Source of the DNA: Syntrophomonadaceae bacterium | GTDB lineage: Bacteria; Bacillota_D; Dethiobacteria; DTU022 | Length of the DNA: 17,164 nt | Assembly: GCA_003551865.1 (NCBI GenBank) | Contig: PUNU01000190.1 | Span: 1-17,164, forward strand | Direction of reading: 5' to 3' | Shown here: positions 1 through 8,150 of the stretch, piece after piece | How positions within the stretch are numbered: position 1 is the stretch's first letter | Layout: the number at the start of each line of letters is the position of its first letter | Notes under the pieces: model-generated | The model's database searches: none | Told to the model about the DNA's origin: nothing | Seen by the model: only the letters and a program-made list of their open reading frames with translations | Program-made: the position numbers and the translations under genes

Positions 1-1
1 C

Positions 2-601
2 GGGCGGCCTGTGGGCATTATAGCCAACCAGCCCCAGGTCAAAGCCGGCTGTTTGGATGTGAACTCTTCGGACAAGATTGCCCGCTTTGTCCGCTTCTGC
101 GACTCCTTCAACCTGCCCCTTGTCACCTTTGTCGATGTGCCGGGCTACCTTCCCGGGGTTGAGCAGGAGTGGGGCGGGGTGATCCGGCACGGGGCCAAGG
201 TCCTCTATGCCTACTCGGAGGCGACCGTGCCCCAGCTTTCGGTCATCCTGCGCAAGGCCTACGGGGGAGCCTACATCGCCATGAACTCCCGTTCTTTGGG
301 GGCCGATATTTGCCTGGCCTGGCCCTCGGCGGAGATTGCCGTCATGGGTCCCGAAGGCGCGGTCAACATAGTCAACCGCCGCGAGCTGGAAGCGGCCGAT
401 GACAAAGATAAGAAGCGCGGAGAGCTGGTCGAAGAGTACCGCTACCGCTATGCCAATCCCTACATTGCCGCGGCCAGGGGCTGGATCGACGAGGTGATCG
501 ACCCCCGCCAGACCCGCGACTACCTGATCCGCGGCCTGGAAATGGTGGAAAACAAGCGCGAACAGCGGCCGCCGCGCAAGCACGGCAATATTCCGCTGTA
601 A
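2..601 (+). CDS. Acyl-CoA carboxylase/decarboxylase carboxyltransferase subunit, 3' part
   Basis: This is the C-terminal 199 residues of a biotin-dependent carboxyltransferase beta-type subunit (propionyl-CoA carboxylase beta / methylmalonyl-CoA decarboxylase alpha family). The frame is open from the first complete codon at position 2 and reads [11 protein letters not shown], a hallmark of the family, so the true start lies upstream of the window. Other family marks follow: [10 protein letters not shown], the [16 protein letters not shown] stretch, the [18 protein letters not shown] acyl-CoA/oxyanion region, and the common C-terminal ending RKHGNIPL. Such enzymes move a carboxyl group between biotin and an acyl-CoA such as propionyl- or methylmalonyl-CoA. 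The sequence does not decide between an ATP-driven carboxylase, a Na+-pumping decarboxylase and a transcarboxylase; the partner subunits would lie to the left. Codon use is visibly more GC-rich than in the arg genes. I see no terminator hairpin before the arg promoter. Confidence 0.93.
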   Translation, partial: GRPVGIIANQPQVKAGCLDVNSSDKIARFVRFCDSFNLPLVTFVDVPGYLPGVEQEWGGVIRHGAKVLYAYSEATVPQLSVILRKAYGGAYIAMNSRSLGADICLAWPSAEIAVMGPEGAVNIVNRRELEAADDKDKKRGELVEEYRYRYANPYIAAARGWIDEVIDPRQTRDYLIRGLEMVENKREQRPPRKHGNIPL

Positions 602-616
602 ATTTTGTCCCACCCC

Positions 617-644
617 TTGACAAATGATCAGAGTGTGGTAAACT
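617..644 (+). promoter_or_regulatory. Promoter of the arg operon (sigma-A type)
   Basis: A perfect -35 box TTGACA (617-622) is followed after 16 nt by TAAACT (639-644), which has a TG one base upstream (636-637), giving an extended -10. Transcription would start near 651, just ahead of the T-box leader. A second TATAAT at 649-654 is too far (26 nt) from this -35 to pair with it. Confidence 0.65.
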
Positions 645-659
645 TTTTTATAATATCAT

Positions 660-926
660 AAAGCCCGTGATGGGGAGAGTAACCGATTTGTGGCGGTGAA
701 AGCGAGCCGGAGTTGGTGAAAGTCCGGACCTGAAGCAAGCGGTGAAGCGCACCCCGGAGGCGGTGGTTGAAGCCGGATCGAAGATCCGGTGCGTAGGCCG
801 GCCCGGTTTTATACCGTTATCAAAACCGTTTTCCGTGAAAACGGTTTGAGGGGATCGGCTAATTTTAGCCGATCAATAAAGGTGGTACCGCGAGCCTCTC
901 GTCCTTTGATGGACGAGGGGCTTTTT
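660..926 (+). promoter_or_regulatory. T-box leader, probably tRNA-Arg specific (CGC specifier)
   Basis: The untranslated region before argC has the full set of T-box parts. Stem I closes with TGGGG (about 670-674) against CCCCG (752-756). Its specifier loop has an AGAGTA side and a GAAG side, and the inner stem pairs ACCG with CGGT (740-743). After GAAG, the exposed triplet is CGC (748-750) followed by A, an arginine codon. The apical hairpin CCGGA/TCCGG (707-711/723-727) carries the GGTGAAAG loop. Hairpins follow at 773-789, 823-847 and 853-874. The T-box itself, TGGTACCGCG, is at 883-892; its TGGT would pair with a tRNA ending in ACCA. In this family, uncharged tRNA stabilises the antiterminator and lets RNA polymerase pass into the genes, so the operon should rise when charged tRNA-Arg is scarce. 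The specifier assignment is by eye. Confidence 0.92.
893..926 (+). terminator. Intrinsic terminator of the T-box leader
   Basis: An 11-bp GC-rich stem (894-904 with 911-921, one G-T pair) with loop TTTGAT is followed by a run of T (922-926). Its 5' arm begins within the T-box/antiterminator region, so the two folds exclude each other as expected for transcription attenuation. Confidence 0.9.
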
Positions 927-948
927 CAATTCACGGGAGGGTTTGCAC

Positions 949-1983
949 ATGGTTGACGCGGCAGTTTTAGGGGCGACCGGTTACACCGGAATTGAGCTTG
1001 TTCGCCTGCTTATTGCCCACCCGGAGGTTAAGCTTTCTTACCTGAGCTCGGAAAGCCATGCCGGGGAAAAATTTAGCGATATTCATCCACAGTTTTGCGG
1101 CCGGATTGATACGATCCTGGAACCGATGCAGGCTGAGCGTGCCTCCGAAACTGCCGGGCTGGTTTTTTGTGCTCTGCCGCACGGACAATCCGCCCCGGTA
1201 GTGTCGACCTTGCTGGAGAATGGCTGCAGGGTTGTCGATTTAAGCGCCGACTTTAGGCTTAAAAAAGCCGGGCTGTATAAACAATGGTACGGCCTGGAAC
1301 ATGACTACCCGGATCTGCTGGAACAATCGGTCTACGGCCTGACCGAACTGTACAGAAAAGAGATAGCGGCGGCCAGTCTGGTGGCCAATCCGGGTTGTTA
1401 TCCGACTTCCGTCCTGCTTGCCCTGGCGCCGCTGCTGAAGCATGAGCGGGTTGATCCGGCGAGCATCATTATCGATGCCAAATCCGGTGTTTCCGGGGCC
1501 GGAAGGGCACCAAAACAGCCGTTTCATTTCCCCGAGTGTACGGAAAACTTCAAAGCTTACCGGGTCGCTTCACACCAGCACATCCCGGAAATAGAGCAGG
1601 AGCTGGGCCGCCTGGCCGGCACCGAGATCAAGGTCAGCTTTACCCCGCACCTGGTGCCGATGGTGCGCGGCATTTTAAGCACTATTTACCTTAAGCTCGA
1701 AAGGCAAAAAACTGAAGAAGAACTGGCCGGTCTATATCAAAACTTTTACGCCGGATGTCCGTTTGTCAGGGTTTTGGATGCACCGGTTTTACCTGAAACC
1801 CGTCTTGTACGCGGCAGCAACTACTGCGATATCGCCCTGAAAATGGATCGGCGAACCGGGCGACTCATCATTGTTTCGGCTATTGACAACCTGGTCAAGG
1901 GCGCCTCCGGGCAGGCCGTGCAGAACATGAATATTATGTTGGACCTGGCTGAAGATACAGGTTTGAAGCAGGTGGCAGTTTAA
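949..1983 (+). CDS. argC: N-acetyl-gamma-glutamyl-phosphate reductase
   Basis: ArgC reduces N-acetylglutamyl phosphate to N-acetylglutamate semialdehyde with NADPH, the third step of arginine synthesis, in the cytoplasm. The protein has 344 residues, the usual length. The NADP-binding glycine motif GATGYTG is at residues 8-14. The catalytic cysteine is Cys150 in NPGCYPTS, and SHQHIPEIEQE supplies the active-site histidine region. The start is ATG 949, 8 nt after GGGAGG (935-940); an in-frame TTG at 943 is only 2 nt from that site and is unlikely. It is the first gene after the T-box terminator, so the leader controls it directly. The next gene, argJ, begins 12 nt after its stop. Confidence 0.97.
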   Translation: MVDAAVLGATGYTGIELVRLLIAHPEVKLSYLSSESHAGEKFSDIHPQFCGRIDTILEPMQAERASETAGLVFCALPHGQSAPVVSTLLENGCRVVDLSADFRLKKAGLYKQWYGLEHDYPDLLEQSVYGLTELYRKEIAAASLVANPGCYPTSVLLALAPLLKHERVDPASIIIDAKSGVSGAGRAPKQPFHFPECTENFKAYRVASHQHIPEIEQELGRLAGTEIKVSFTPHLVPMVRGILSTIYLKLERQKTEEELAGLYQNFYAGCPFVRVLDAPVLPETRLVRGSNYCDIALKMDRRTGRLIIVSAIDNLVKGASGQAVQNMNIMLDLAEDTGLKQVAV

Positions 1984-1995
1984 GGAGGCAACGCA

Positions 1996-3219
1996 ATGCA
2001 CACAGTCAAGAAGTGGGAAAAATTGGAGAATAAGGGGATCACGGCAGCCGGAGGATTTAAGGCCGCCGGGGTAGCATGCGGGCTAAAAAAAGGTAAAAAG
2101 GATTTAGCCTTGATTTACAGCAAAAATGGAGCTTCAACAGCCGGGGTATTCACCCAAAACCTGGTGAAGGCTCCACCGATCCGTATCTGCAAAGAAAACC
2201 TGGAAAACAAGATTCAGGCCGTAGTCATTAACAGCGGCAATGCCAATGCCTGTACCGGCGAGCAGGGGTTGAAAGATGCCCGCGTCATGGCGGAAAAGGC
2301 TGCCGTGGAGTTAAACCTGGATCCCGGGCAGGTGCTGGTTTGCTCGACCGGGGTTATCGGCGAGGCCTTGCCCATGGAAAAAATAAATACTGGTATCGCC
2401 CACGCCGCTTCAGAGTTGGGCAAAGGGCAGCGCAGTGACAACACGGCCGCCGAGGCAATTTTAACCACGGATACGAAAATTAAGCAAACTGCTTACCAAT
2501 GTGATTTGCCCGGCGGGCGGTTTAATATAGGCGGCATGGCCAAGGGTTCGGGAATGATATGCCCCAACATGGCCACCATGCTGGCTTTTATAGCCACAGA
2601 CGTAAAAATTGAACGTTCACTTTTGCAGGAGCTTTTTTCCGAAGCGGTTGACAGGACCTTTAACGCGATCACCGTGGACGGGGAAACCTCGACCAACGAC
2701 ACAGCCCTTATCCTGGCCAACGGCTCGGCTGAGGGGATCGAAATAAGCAAAAACGGCGGCGGTTTCGATCAATTTAAAGATATGCTAAACCGGGTCTGCA
2801 GGGAGCTGGCGTTCCGCATCGTCGAAGACGGGGAGGGATTAACCAAGGTGATCACCCTTACCGTAAGGGGTGCGGCCGACGAACCCGGAGCCCGGATTAT
2901 GGCCCGCAGTATCCTTAATTCTCCCCTGGTAAAAACCGCTTTTTACGGGGAAGATGCCAACTGGGGCCGTATTTTGGCCGCCCTTGGCTATGCCGGCGTC
3001 GATTTCCAACCGGAAAAAGTCGATATTTTTATCGGGCCAGTCCAGGTGGCGGCCGGCGGAGGCGCTGTTTCTTTCGACGAGGGTGAAGTTAAAAAGATTC
3101 TTCAAAACCGTGATGTGTCCGTTTTAGTCGATTTGAAGCAGGGGCCGTCTGAAATTACGGCCTGGGGTACCGATATGAGCCACGATTATGTCAGTATAAA
3201 CAGCGATTACCGTTCTTAG
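1996..3219 (+). CDS. argJ: Glutamate N-acetyltransferase / amino-acid N-acetyltransferase (bifunctional ornithine acetyltransferase)
   Basis: ArgJ moves the acetyl group from N-acetylornithine to glutamate, releasing ornithine and remaking N-acetylglutamate; many members also make N-acetylglutamate from acetyl-CoA. The 407-residue protein has the self-cleavage motif KGSGMI...PNMATML. Cleavage is expected between Ala193 and Thr194, with Thr194 becoming the nucleophile of the beta chain. EDANWGRILAALGYAG near the C-terminus is also typical. ATG 1996 follows AGGAGG by 7 nt. No argA or argE is seen, which fits the cyclic (acetyl-recycling) pathway. Whether this ArgJ is mono- or bifunctional cannot be told from sequence alone. 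Confidence 0.97.
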   Translation: MHTVKKWEKLENKGITAAGGFKAAGVACGLKKGKKDLALIYSKNGASTAGVFTQNLVKAPPIRICKENLENKIQAVVINSGNANACTGEQGLKDARVMAEKAAVELNLDPGQVLVCSTGVIGEALPMEKINTGIAHAASELGKGQRSDNTAAEAILTTDTKIKQTAYQCDLPGGRFNIGGMAKGSGMICPNMATMLAFIATDVKIERSLLQELFSEAVDRTFNAITVDGETSTNDTALILANGSAEGIEISKNGGGFDQFKDMLNRVCRELAFRIVEDGEGLTKVITLTVRGAADEPGARIMARSILNSPLVKTAFYGEDANWGRILAALGYAGVDFQPEKVDIFIGPVQVAAGGGAVSFDEGEVKKILQNRDVSVLVDLKQGPSEITAWGTDMSHDYVSINSDYRS

Positions 3220-3238
3220 ATGAAAGCGGGTGGCAGCT

Positions 3239-4138
3239 ATGAATCAGGAAACAATGCGCAGTATAACCAGGGCGGAAGTGTTAATTGAAGCGCTTCCCTA
3301 TATGCGCAAATTTACAGGAGAATTTTTTGTAATCAAGTACGGCGGGCAGGCCATGGTTAAACCGGAGCTGATGGAATCGGTAATCCTCGACCTGGTCCTG
3401 CTCAAATATATCGGGGTCAAGCCGGTTCTGGTGCACGGCGGGGGCAAAGAGATCAACCAGGTTATGGAGAAGCTGGGGAAAAAAGCCAACTTTGTCAACG
3501 GTCTGCGGGTGACCGACGATGAAACGATGGAAATTGTGGAAATGGTTTTAATGGGCAAGGTAAACCAGCACCTGGTCAGCCTGCTTAACCGGCAAGGCGG
3601 AAAAGCGGTCGGCTTAAGCGGAAGAGACGGCGAGATTCTCCAGGCCAGGCGCCGGCAGCAGGAGGCGTTAAACGGTGATCCCGCCGGGGAGAAAATCGAC
3701 CTGGGGCGGGTCGGTGAAATAATCCAGGTCAATCCAGCCTTGATCCATACGGTCAGCGAAAATGGTTACATACCGGTTATTTCTTCTATCGGGACCGGCA
3801 CGGACGGGGAAAGTCTCAACATCAATGCCGATCATGTGGCCGGAGAGCTGGCGGTATCCTTAAAGGCGGAGAAGATGATCCTGCTGACCGATGTTGAGGG
3901 TGTCTATCGCTGGAAAGACGGGAGGCAGGAGTTTGTCTCTGCGGTCAACCGCAGGGATATAAGGGCGATGATCGAAGGCGGGGAGATAAGCGGCGGCATG
4001 ATCCCGAAAGTGGAGTCATGCCTGATGGCCCTGGACGGTGGTGTGCGCCGCACGCATATTATTGACGGCAGGCTGTCTCACTCGCTGATCCTGGAAATAT
4101 TTACTGATTCCGGTATTGGGACTATGGTGGTCCGGTAA
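3239..4138 (+). CDS. argB: Acetylglutamate kinase
   Basis: ArgB phosphorylates N-acetylglutamate using ATP, the second step of the pathway. From ATG 3239 it is 299 residues. IKYGGQAM (32-39, with the likely catalytic Lys33) and VHGGGKEIN (65-73) form the phosphate-binding part of the amino-acid kinase fold, and NINADHVAGELA binds the substrate. The N-terminal helix of about 25 residues before the kinase core and the ending EIFTDSGIGTMVVR resemble the hexameric, arginine-inhibited type rather than the E. coli type, so feedback inhibition by arginine is inferred. The start is uncertain: GTG 3230 would add three residues, but GGGTGG (3228-3233) is placed better for ATG 3239. The gene starts 19 nt after the argJ stop. 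Confidence 0.96.
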   Translation: MNQETMRSITRAEVLIEALPYMRKFTGEFFVIKYGGQAMVKPELMESVILDLVLLKYIGVKPVLVHGGGKEINQVMEKLGKKANFVNGLRVTDDETMEIVEMVLMGKVNQHLVSLLNRQGGKAVGLSGRDGEILQARRRQQEALNGDPAGEKIDLGRVGEIIQVNPALIHTVSENGYIPVISSIGTGTDGESLNINADHVAGELAVSLKAEKMILLTDVEGVYRWKDGRQEFVSAVNRRDIRAMIEGGEISGGMIPKVESCLMALDGGVRRTHIIDGRLSHSLILEIFTDSGIGTMVVR

Positions 4139-4162
4139 AGCCGGCAAGGGGGGTTAAGACCG

Positions 4163-5368
4163 TTGGACAGTATGCAGGATAGGGAAGCACAATATATTAT
4201 CAATACTTACGGGCGAAAAAAAGATCGCACTCCCTGCCTTGTGGAAGGCCGGGGATCTTATGTCTGGGATGACAGGGGAAAAAGGTATCTCGATTTTTTA
4301 AGCGGCCTGGCGGTTAACGTGCTCGGCCACTGTCACCCCGAGGTGGTAAAGGCGGTAAACGAACAGGTATCGACATTAATTCATACTTCAAACCTTTATT
4401 TTACCGCTCCTCAGGTTCAACTGGCCGAACAGCTGGTAGAGAAAACGCTACCCGGGGGCAAGGTCTTTTTTGCCAACAGTGGGGCCGAAGCGAACGAAGC
4501 CGCCATCAAGCTGGCCCGCAAGTCCGGAGCCGGGCGGTATAAGATAGTAACTGCCAAGCAATCATTTCACGGCCGGACCCTGGCCGCTTTGACTGCCACC
4601 GGCCAGCCGAAGTATCAAAAAGCTTTTCAGCCCCTGGTTGAAGGTTTTGCCTACGCCGTTTTCAATGAAGCGGATTCGTTTGCAAACCTGGTCGACGAGC
4701 AAACTGCCGCGGTTATGGTTGAGCCGATTCAGGGCGAAAGCGGCGTCTACCCGGCTGAACGTGCTTTTTTGGAAGAGCTGAGAGAAATCTGCGACCGATA
4801 TAAAGCCCTGCTTATTTTTGACGAGGTCCAGTGCGGTATGGGCAGGACCGGCTCACTGTGGGCTTTTGAGAACTGGGGAGTCAGCCCCGACCTTTTAACA
4901 GCCGCCAAAGGATTGGGAGGCGGCCTGCCTGTCGGTGTGCTGGTGGCGGCCGCCCCTTATGCCGATATCCTGGTGCCCGGTGACCATGCTTCCACCTTTG
5001 GTGGAAACCCGGTGATCTGCAAAGCGGCCCTGGCTGTGCTGAGAGTTTTGGAGCAGGACGGTTTTTTGAAAGACGTGAGGGAAAAGGGCAAGACGGTTAA
5101 AATGGAACTGGAAAAAATGGCATCCGCCCACCCCGGTTTGGTCAGGGAATTCCGCGGCCTGGGTTTAATCTGTGCCCTGGAATTAAAAAAACCCCTGGCC
5201 GGCCGGATCCTGGAGAAGTGCACCAGTGAAGGCCTGCTTATTAATGCCATCGGCGATTATACCCTGCGCTTTTTGCCCCCGCTTACCATTGCAAACAGCG
5301 AGCTTGAAGAAGGCTTAAGTATAATCAAGCGTTTTCTGGAAGAAGAAGACCGCGAAGAGGATAATTGA
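4163..5368 (+). CDS. argD: Acetylornithine aminotransferase
   Basis: ArgD is a class III pyridoxal-phosphate aminotransferase converting N-acetylglutamate semialdehyde plus glutamate to N-acetylornithine plus 2-oxoglutarate. Of its 401 residues, SGAEAN (106-111) contacts the cofactor phosphate, IFDEVQCGMGRTG contains the aspartate that pairs with the pyridine nitrogen, and Lys249 in AAKGLGGGLPVG should form the Schiff base. The TTG start at 4163 is chosen because a G-rich ribosome binding site (4148-4153) lies 9 nt upstream; the first in-frame ATG (4172) is 18 nt away. The C-terminus is very acidic. In many bacteria the same enzyme also serves lysine synthesis as the succinyl-diaminopimelate aminotransferase. 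Confidence 0.96.
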   Translation: MDSMQDREAQYIINTYGRKKDRTPCLVEGRGSYVWDDRGKRYLDFLSGLAVNVLGHCHPEVVKAVNEQVSTLIHTSNLYFTAPQVQLAEQLVEKTLPGGKVFFANSGAEANEAAIKLARKSGAGRYKIVTAKQSFHGRTLAALTATGQPKYQKAFQPLVEGFAYAVFNEADSFANLVDEQTAAVMVEPIQGESGVYPAERAFLEELREICDRYKALLIFDEVQCGMGRTGSLWAFENWGVSPDLLTAAKGLGGGLPVGVLVAAAPYADILVPGDHASTFGGNPVICKAALAVLRVLEQDGFLKDVREKGKTVKMELEKMASAHPGLVREFRGLGLICALELKKPLAGRILEKCTSEGLLINAIGDYTLRFLPPLTIANSELEEGLSIIKRFLEEEDREEDN

Positions 5369-5389
5369 AAAATAAGGAGGAGATTATAA

Positions 5390-6625
5390 ATGACAAAAGA
5401 AAAAATTGTCCTTGCCTATTCGGGCGGGCTGGACACTTCGATCATCGCCAGGTGGCTCCAGGAAACTTATGATTACGAAGTTATAGCGATGACCGCCAAT
5501 GTCGGCCAGGGAGATGAAGAGCTGGAAGGCCTGGAAGAAAAAGCTCTCAACACAGGGGCCTCAAAGGTGTTTATCGAAGATATTCGCGAAGAGCTGGTCA
5601 CGGATTATATTTTCCCCATGGTCCAGGCGGGCGCGGTTTACGAAGGCAAGTACCTGCTCGGAACTGCCATAGCGCGCCCGGTAATTGGCAAGAAGATGGT
5701 TGAAATAGCGAAAGCGGTGGGAGCCAACGCCGTTGCTCACGGTGCCACCGGCAAAGGCAACGACCAGGTACGCTTTGAATTTGCGGTAAAAGCTTTAAAT
5801 CCCTACCTGAAAATAGTGGCACCCTGGCGCGAGTGGGAATTGCAGTCACGCACAGACTGTATCGATTATGCCTGCAAGCACAACATTCCTATTCCTGTCA
5901 CCGCCGAAGAGCCGTACAGCATCGACCGCAACCTGTGGCATATCAGTTTCGAAGGAGGCATCCTGGAAGATCCGGACCGGGAGCCCGGCCGGGACATGTT
6001 CAGGATGACCCGTGACCCGCAGGAAGCACCCGAAGAGCCCGAGGAACTTTCGATCGGCTGGGAAAAAGGGATCCCGGTTAGCGTGAACCAAAAAGAACTG
6101 CCCCCGGTAGAACTGCTCGAAGAGCTTAACTGTATTGCCGGCAGGCATGGTGTGGGCCGGATCGACCTGGTGGAAAACCGCCTTTTGGGTATGAAATCAA
6201 GGGGGATTTACGAGACCCCGGGCGGCACCCTGCTGAGCTTTGCCCACCGCGAACTGGAGCAGTATACCATGGATCGGGAAACCTACCGCTATAAGGAACA
6301 GATCGCCCTGAAATACGGCGAGCTGATTTACTACGGCCTCTGGTTTACTCCCCTGCGGGAAGCCCTGCACGCTTTTGTGCGCCAGACCCAGGAAACAGTA
6401 AACGGCACGATCCACTTAAAGCTTTACAAGGGCAATATTGTTGTTACCGGAAGAGATTCTGAGCACACCCTCTACCATCCGGATCTGGCAACCTTTGAAG
6501 CCGACGACCTGTTCGACCAGAAAGATGCCCAGGGTTTTATTAACCTTTACGGCCTGCCGCTGACAATAAAAGGGTTGATCGAACTGAGGAATAAACAGTG
6601 GGCCCGGGAGGTGACGAAAAGCTGA
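5390..6625 (+). CDS. argG: Argininosuccinate synthase
   Basis: ArgG joins citrulline and aspartate at the cost of ATP (to AMP and PPi) to give argininosuccinate. The 411-residue protein is of normal length. The PP-loop ATP-binding motif AYSGGLDTS is at residues 9-17. [13 protein letters not shown] and the aspartate/citrulline-binding region [10 protein letters not shown] are also present. ATG 5390 lies 9 nt after AAGGAGG. It follows argD by 21 nt, where clusters in related bacteria often have argF or carAB; neither is here, so citrulline must come from enzymes encoded elsewhere. The 3' end overlaps argH. Confidence 0.97.
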   Translation: MTKEKIVLAYSGGLDTSIIARWLQETYDYEVIAMTANVGQGDEELEGLEEKALNTGASKVFIEDIREELVTDYIFPMVQAGAVYEGKYLLGTAIARPVIGKKMVEIAKAVGANAVAHGATGKGNDQVRFEFAVKALNPYLKIVAPWREWELQSRTDCIDYACKHNIPIPVTAEEPYSIDRNLWHISFEGGILEDPDREPGRDMFRMTRDPQEAPEEPEELSIGWEKGIPVSVNQKELPPVELLEELNCIAGRHGVGRIDLVENRLLGMKSRGIYETPGGTLLSFAHRELEQYTMDRETYRYKEQIALKYGELIYYGLWFTPLREALHAFVRQTQETVNGTIHLKLYKGNIVVTGRDSEHTLYHPDLATFEADDLFDQKDAQGFINLYGLPLTIKGLIELRNKQWAREVTKS

Positions 6626-7998
6626 AAAGACCATGGCAGGGACGTTTTAAGAGGAAAATTGATGACAATGTCCTTAACTTTACCGCTTCACTGCCCTTTG
6701 ATCGGCGGCTTGCGCTATGTGACGTCAAGGGAAGCACCGCTCATGTGGAAATGCTGGCGGAACGGGAAATTGTTGCCGGTGACGAAGCGGAAGAAATTCT
6801 CAAGGGCCTGGAAGAGGTCAGGCAGGAGCTTTTAAGCGGCTGCTTTCCCTATGATATCGAATTTGAAGATATCCATATGAACATAGAAAAGAGGCTTACT
6901 GATTTAATCGGGCCGAAAGGAGGCAAATTGCACACGGCCCGCAGCCGCAACGACCAGGTTGCTTTAGATATGCATCTTTACCTGAAAGAAGAAATTGAGG
7001 CCATTGACCGGGCACTGCTCCGCCTGCAGGAAGTCCTGGTAGAGCTGGCTGAGGAATATGAAGATGTGGTTATTCCCGGCTATACCCACCTGCAGAAGGC
7101 CCAGCCTGTTCTCCTGGCCCACCACCTGCTGGCCTATTTTTGGATGCTGAAACGCGATCGGGAACGCCTTGCAGGAGCAAAGCAGAGAGCTGATTTAATG
7201 CCTCTGGGCGCAGGAGCCCTGGCCGGGACGGGCTTTGCGATCGACCGGGAACAGGTGGCCAAAAAACTGGGGTTCGGCGGCCTTTATGAAAACAGTATGG
7301 ATGCTGTAAGCGATCGGGACTTTATTGTCGAATTCTTAGCTTTTGCCGCCGCCCTGATGATGCACTTAAGCAGACTTTGTGAGGAGCTGGTGCTCTGGTC
7401 ATCGGCGGAGTTTGGCTTTATCGAAATCGACGACGCTTTTACTACCGGTAGCAGTATGATGCCCCAAAAGAAAAACCCCGATGTGGCTGAACTGATCCGG
7501 GGTAAAACCGGCCGGGTTTACGGGAGCCTCGTCTCCATCCTGACGGTAATGAAAAGCCTGCCCCTTGCTTATAACAAGGATATGCAGGAAGACAAGGAGG
7601 GCTTGTTTGATACTGTCGATACAATAAAAGCGGCACTGCCGCTTTTGGCGGAGATGCTCTTAAAAATGGAAGTCAACCGCTCGCGCCTGGCCGATGCAGT
7701 GGATGACGATTATCTCTGTGCCACCGACCTGGCCGATCACCTGGTTAAACAAAACGTACCTTTCAGGGAAGCCCACCACATTATTGGTGAAATGATCGGG
7801 TTCTGTCGGAGCGAGGGCATGCGGTTGAAAGAACTGTCCCCGGAAAACCGCCGCCGCTTTCATCACAAGCTGGCCGATGAAATTTCGGCCCTGCTCGATC
7901 CGGAGAAGGTGGTTGCTTCCCGTTCAAGCCGCGGCGGCACCGCCACCGGATCAGTAAAAGACCAGATCCGGCTTGCCCGGGATTTGATCGGCGGTTAA
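6598..7998 (+). CDS. argH: Argininosuccinate lyase
   Basis: ArgH splits argininosuccinate into arginine and fumarate, the last step of the pathway. The fumarase/aspartase superfamily signature [12 protein letters not shown] is present, with the catalytic serine at Ser285 or Ser286, along with [17 protein letters not shown] and [11 protein letters not shown], which shape the active site. From GTG 6598 the protein is 466 residues and overlaps argG by 28 nt; GAGGA lies 7 nt upstream of this GTG. A second possibility is a CTG start at 6622, 10 nt after GGGAGG and overlapping the argG stop by 4 nt. That would give a protein starting KRPWQGRF, closer to the usual ArgH N-terminus. Translational coupling to argG is likely in either case. 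Confidence 0.96.
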   Translation: MGPGGDEKLKRPWQGRFKRKIDDNVLNFTASLPFDRRLALCDVKGSTAHVEMLAEREIVAGDEAEEILKGLEEVRQELLSGCFPYDIEFEDIHMNIEKRLTDLIGPKGGKLHTARSRNDQVALDMHLYLKEEIEAIDRALLRLQEVLVELAEEYEDVVIPGYTHLQKAQPVLLAHHLLAYFWMLKRDRERLAGAKQRADLMPLGAGALAGTGFAIDREQVAKKLGFGGLYENSMDAVSDRDFIVEFLAFAAALMMHLSRLCEELVLWSSAEFGFIEIDDAFTTGSSMMPQKKNPDVAELIRGKTGRVYGSLVSILTVMKSLPLAYNKDMQEDKEGLFDTVDTIKAALPLLAEMLLKMEVNRSRLADAVDDDYLCATDLADHLVKQNVPFREAHHIIGEMIGFCRSEGMRLKELSPENRRRFHHKLADEISALLDPEKVVASRSSRGGTATGSVKDQIRLARDLIGG

Positions 7999-8057
7999 TA
8001 AGCGGCCGTTTTGTGGTAAGCTTTCAACATCAATCAGCCATTTATGACAGCAAAGAT

Positions 8058-8087
8058 TTGACAGGCAGTGCTTTTTTCCAATAAACT
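8058..8087 (+). promoter_or_regulatory. Candidate promoter of the ABC-class ATPase gene
   Basis: A perfect TTGACA (8058-8063) is followed after 18 nt by TAAACT (8082-8087), the same -10 form as in the arg promoter. Transcription would start near 8094, leaving a leader of about 57 nt that contains the hairpin at 8108-8129. Confidence 0.5.
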
Positions 8088-8107
8088 TATTGAGGCGATA
8101 TATTTCC

Positions 8108-8134
8108 GGGGCACGGTATTGCGTGCCCCTGTTT
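8108..8134 (+). terminator. Hairpin with weak T-tract, terminator-like
   Basis: GGGGCACG (8108-8115) pairs perfectly with CGTGCCCC (8122-8129) around a 6-nt loop, followed by TGTTTGC. The T-tract is poor. It may end arg operon transcription, attenuate the downstream gene, or shape its 5' leader. It is the only clear hairpin between argH and the next gene. Confidence 0.45.
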
Positions 8135-8150
8135 GCTGAGGAGGGTGATC

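Noticed and set aside
372..623. An 83-codon minus-strand open frame opposite the carboxyltransferase gene
   Set aside because: It is antisense to conserved coding sequence and arginine/glycine-rich in a way typical of reverse frames.
649..654. TATAAT as the -10 of the arg promoter
   Set aside because: It is 26 nt from TTGACA and no other good -35 fits; TAAACT at 639-644 with an extended TG is spaced correctly.
943..951. TTG 943 as the argC start
   Set aside because: It is 2 nt from the ribosome binding site; ATG 949 has proper spacing and gives the usual N-terminus.
3298..3732. A 144-codon minus-strand open frame within argB
   Set aside because: It is a shadow of argB codons, with serine- and proline-rich composition typical of antisense frames.
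8108..8134. Considered as a second T-box or other riboswitch before the ATPase gene
   Set aside because: The leader is only about 57 nt and has no T-box sequence or other known aptamer core; only a simple hairpin is present.
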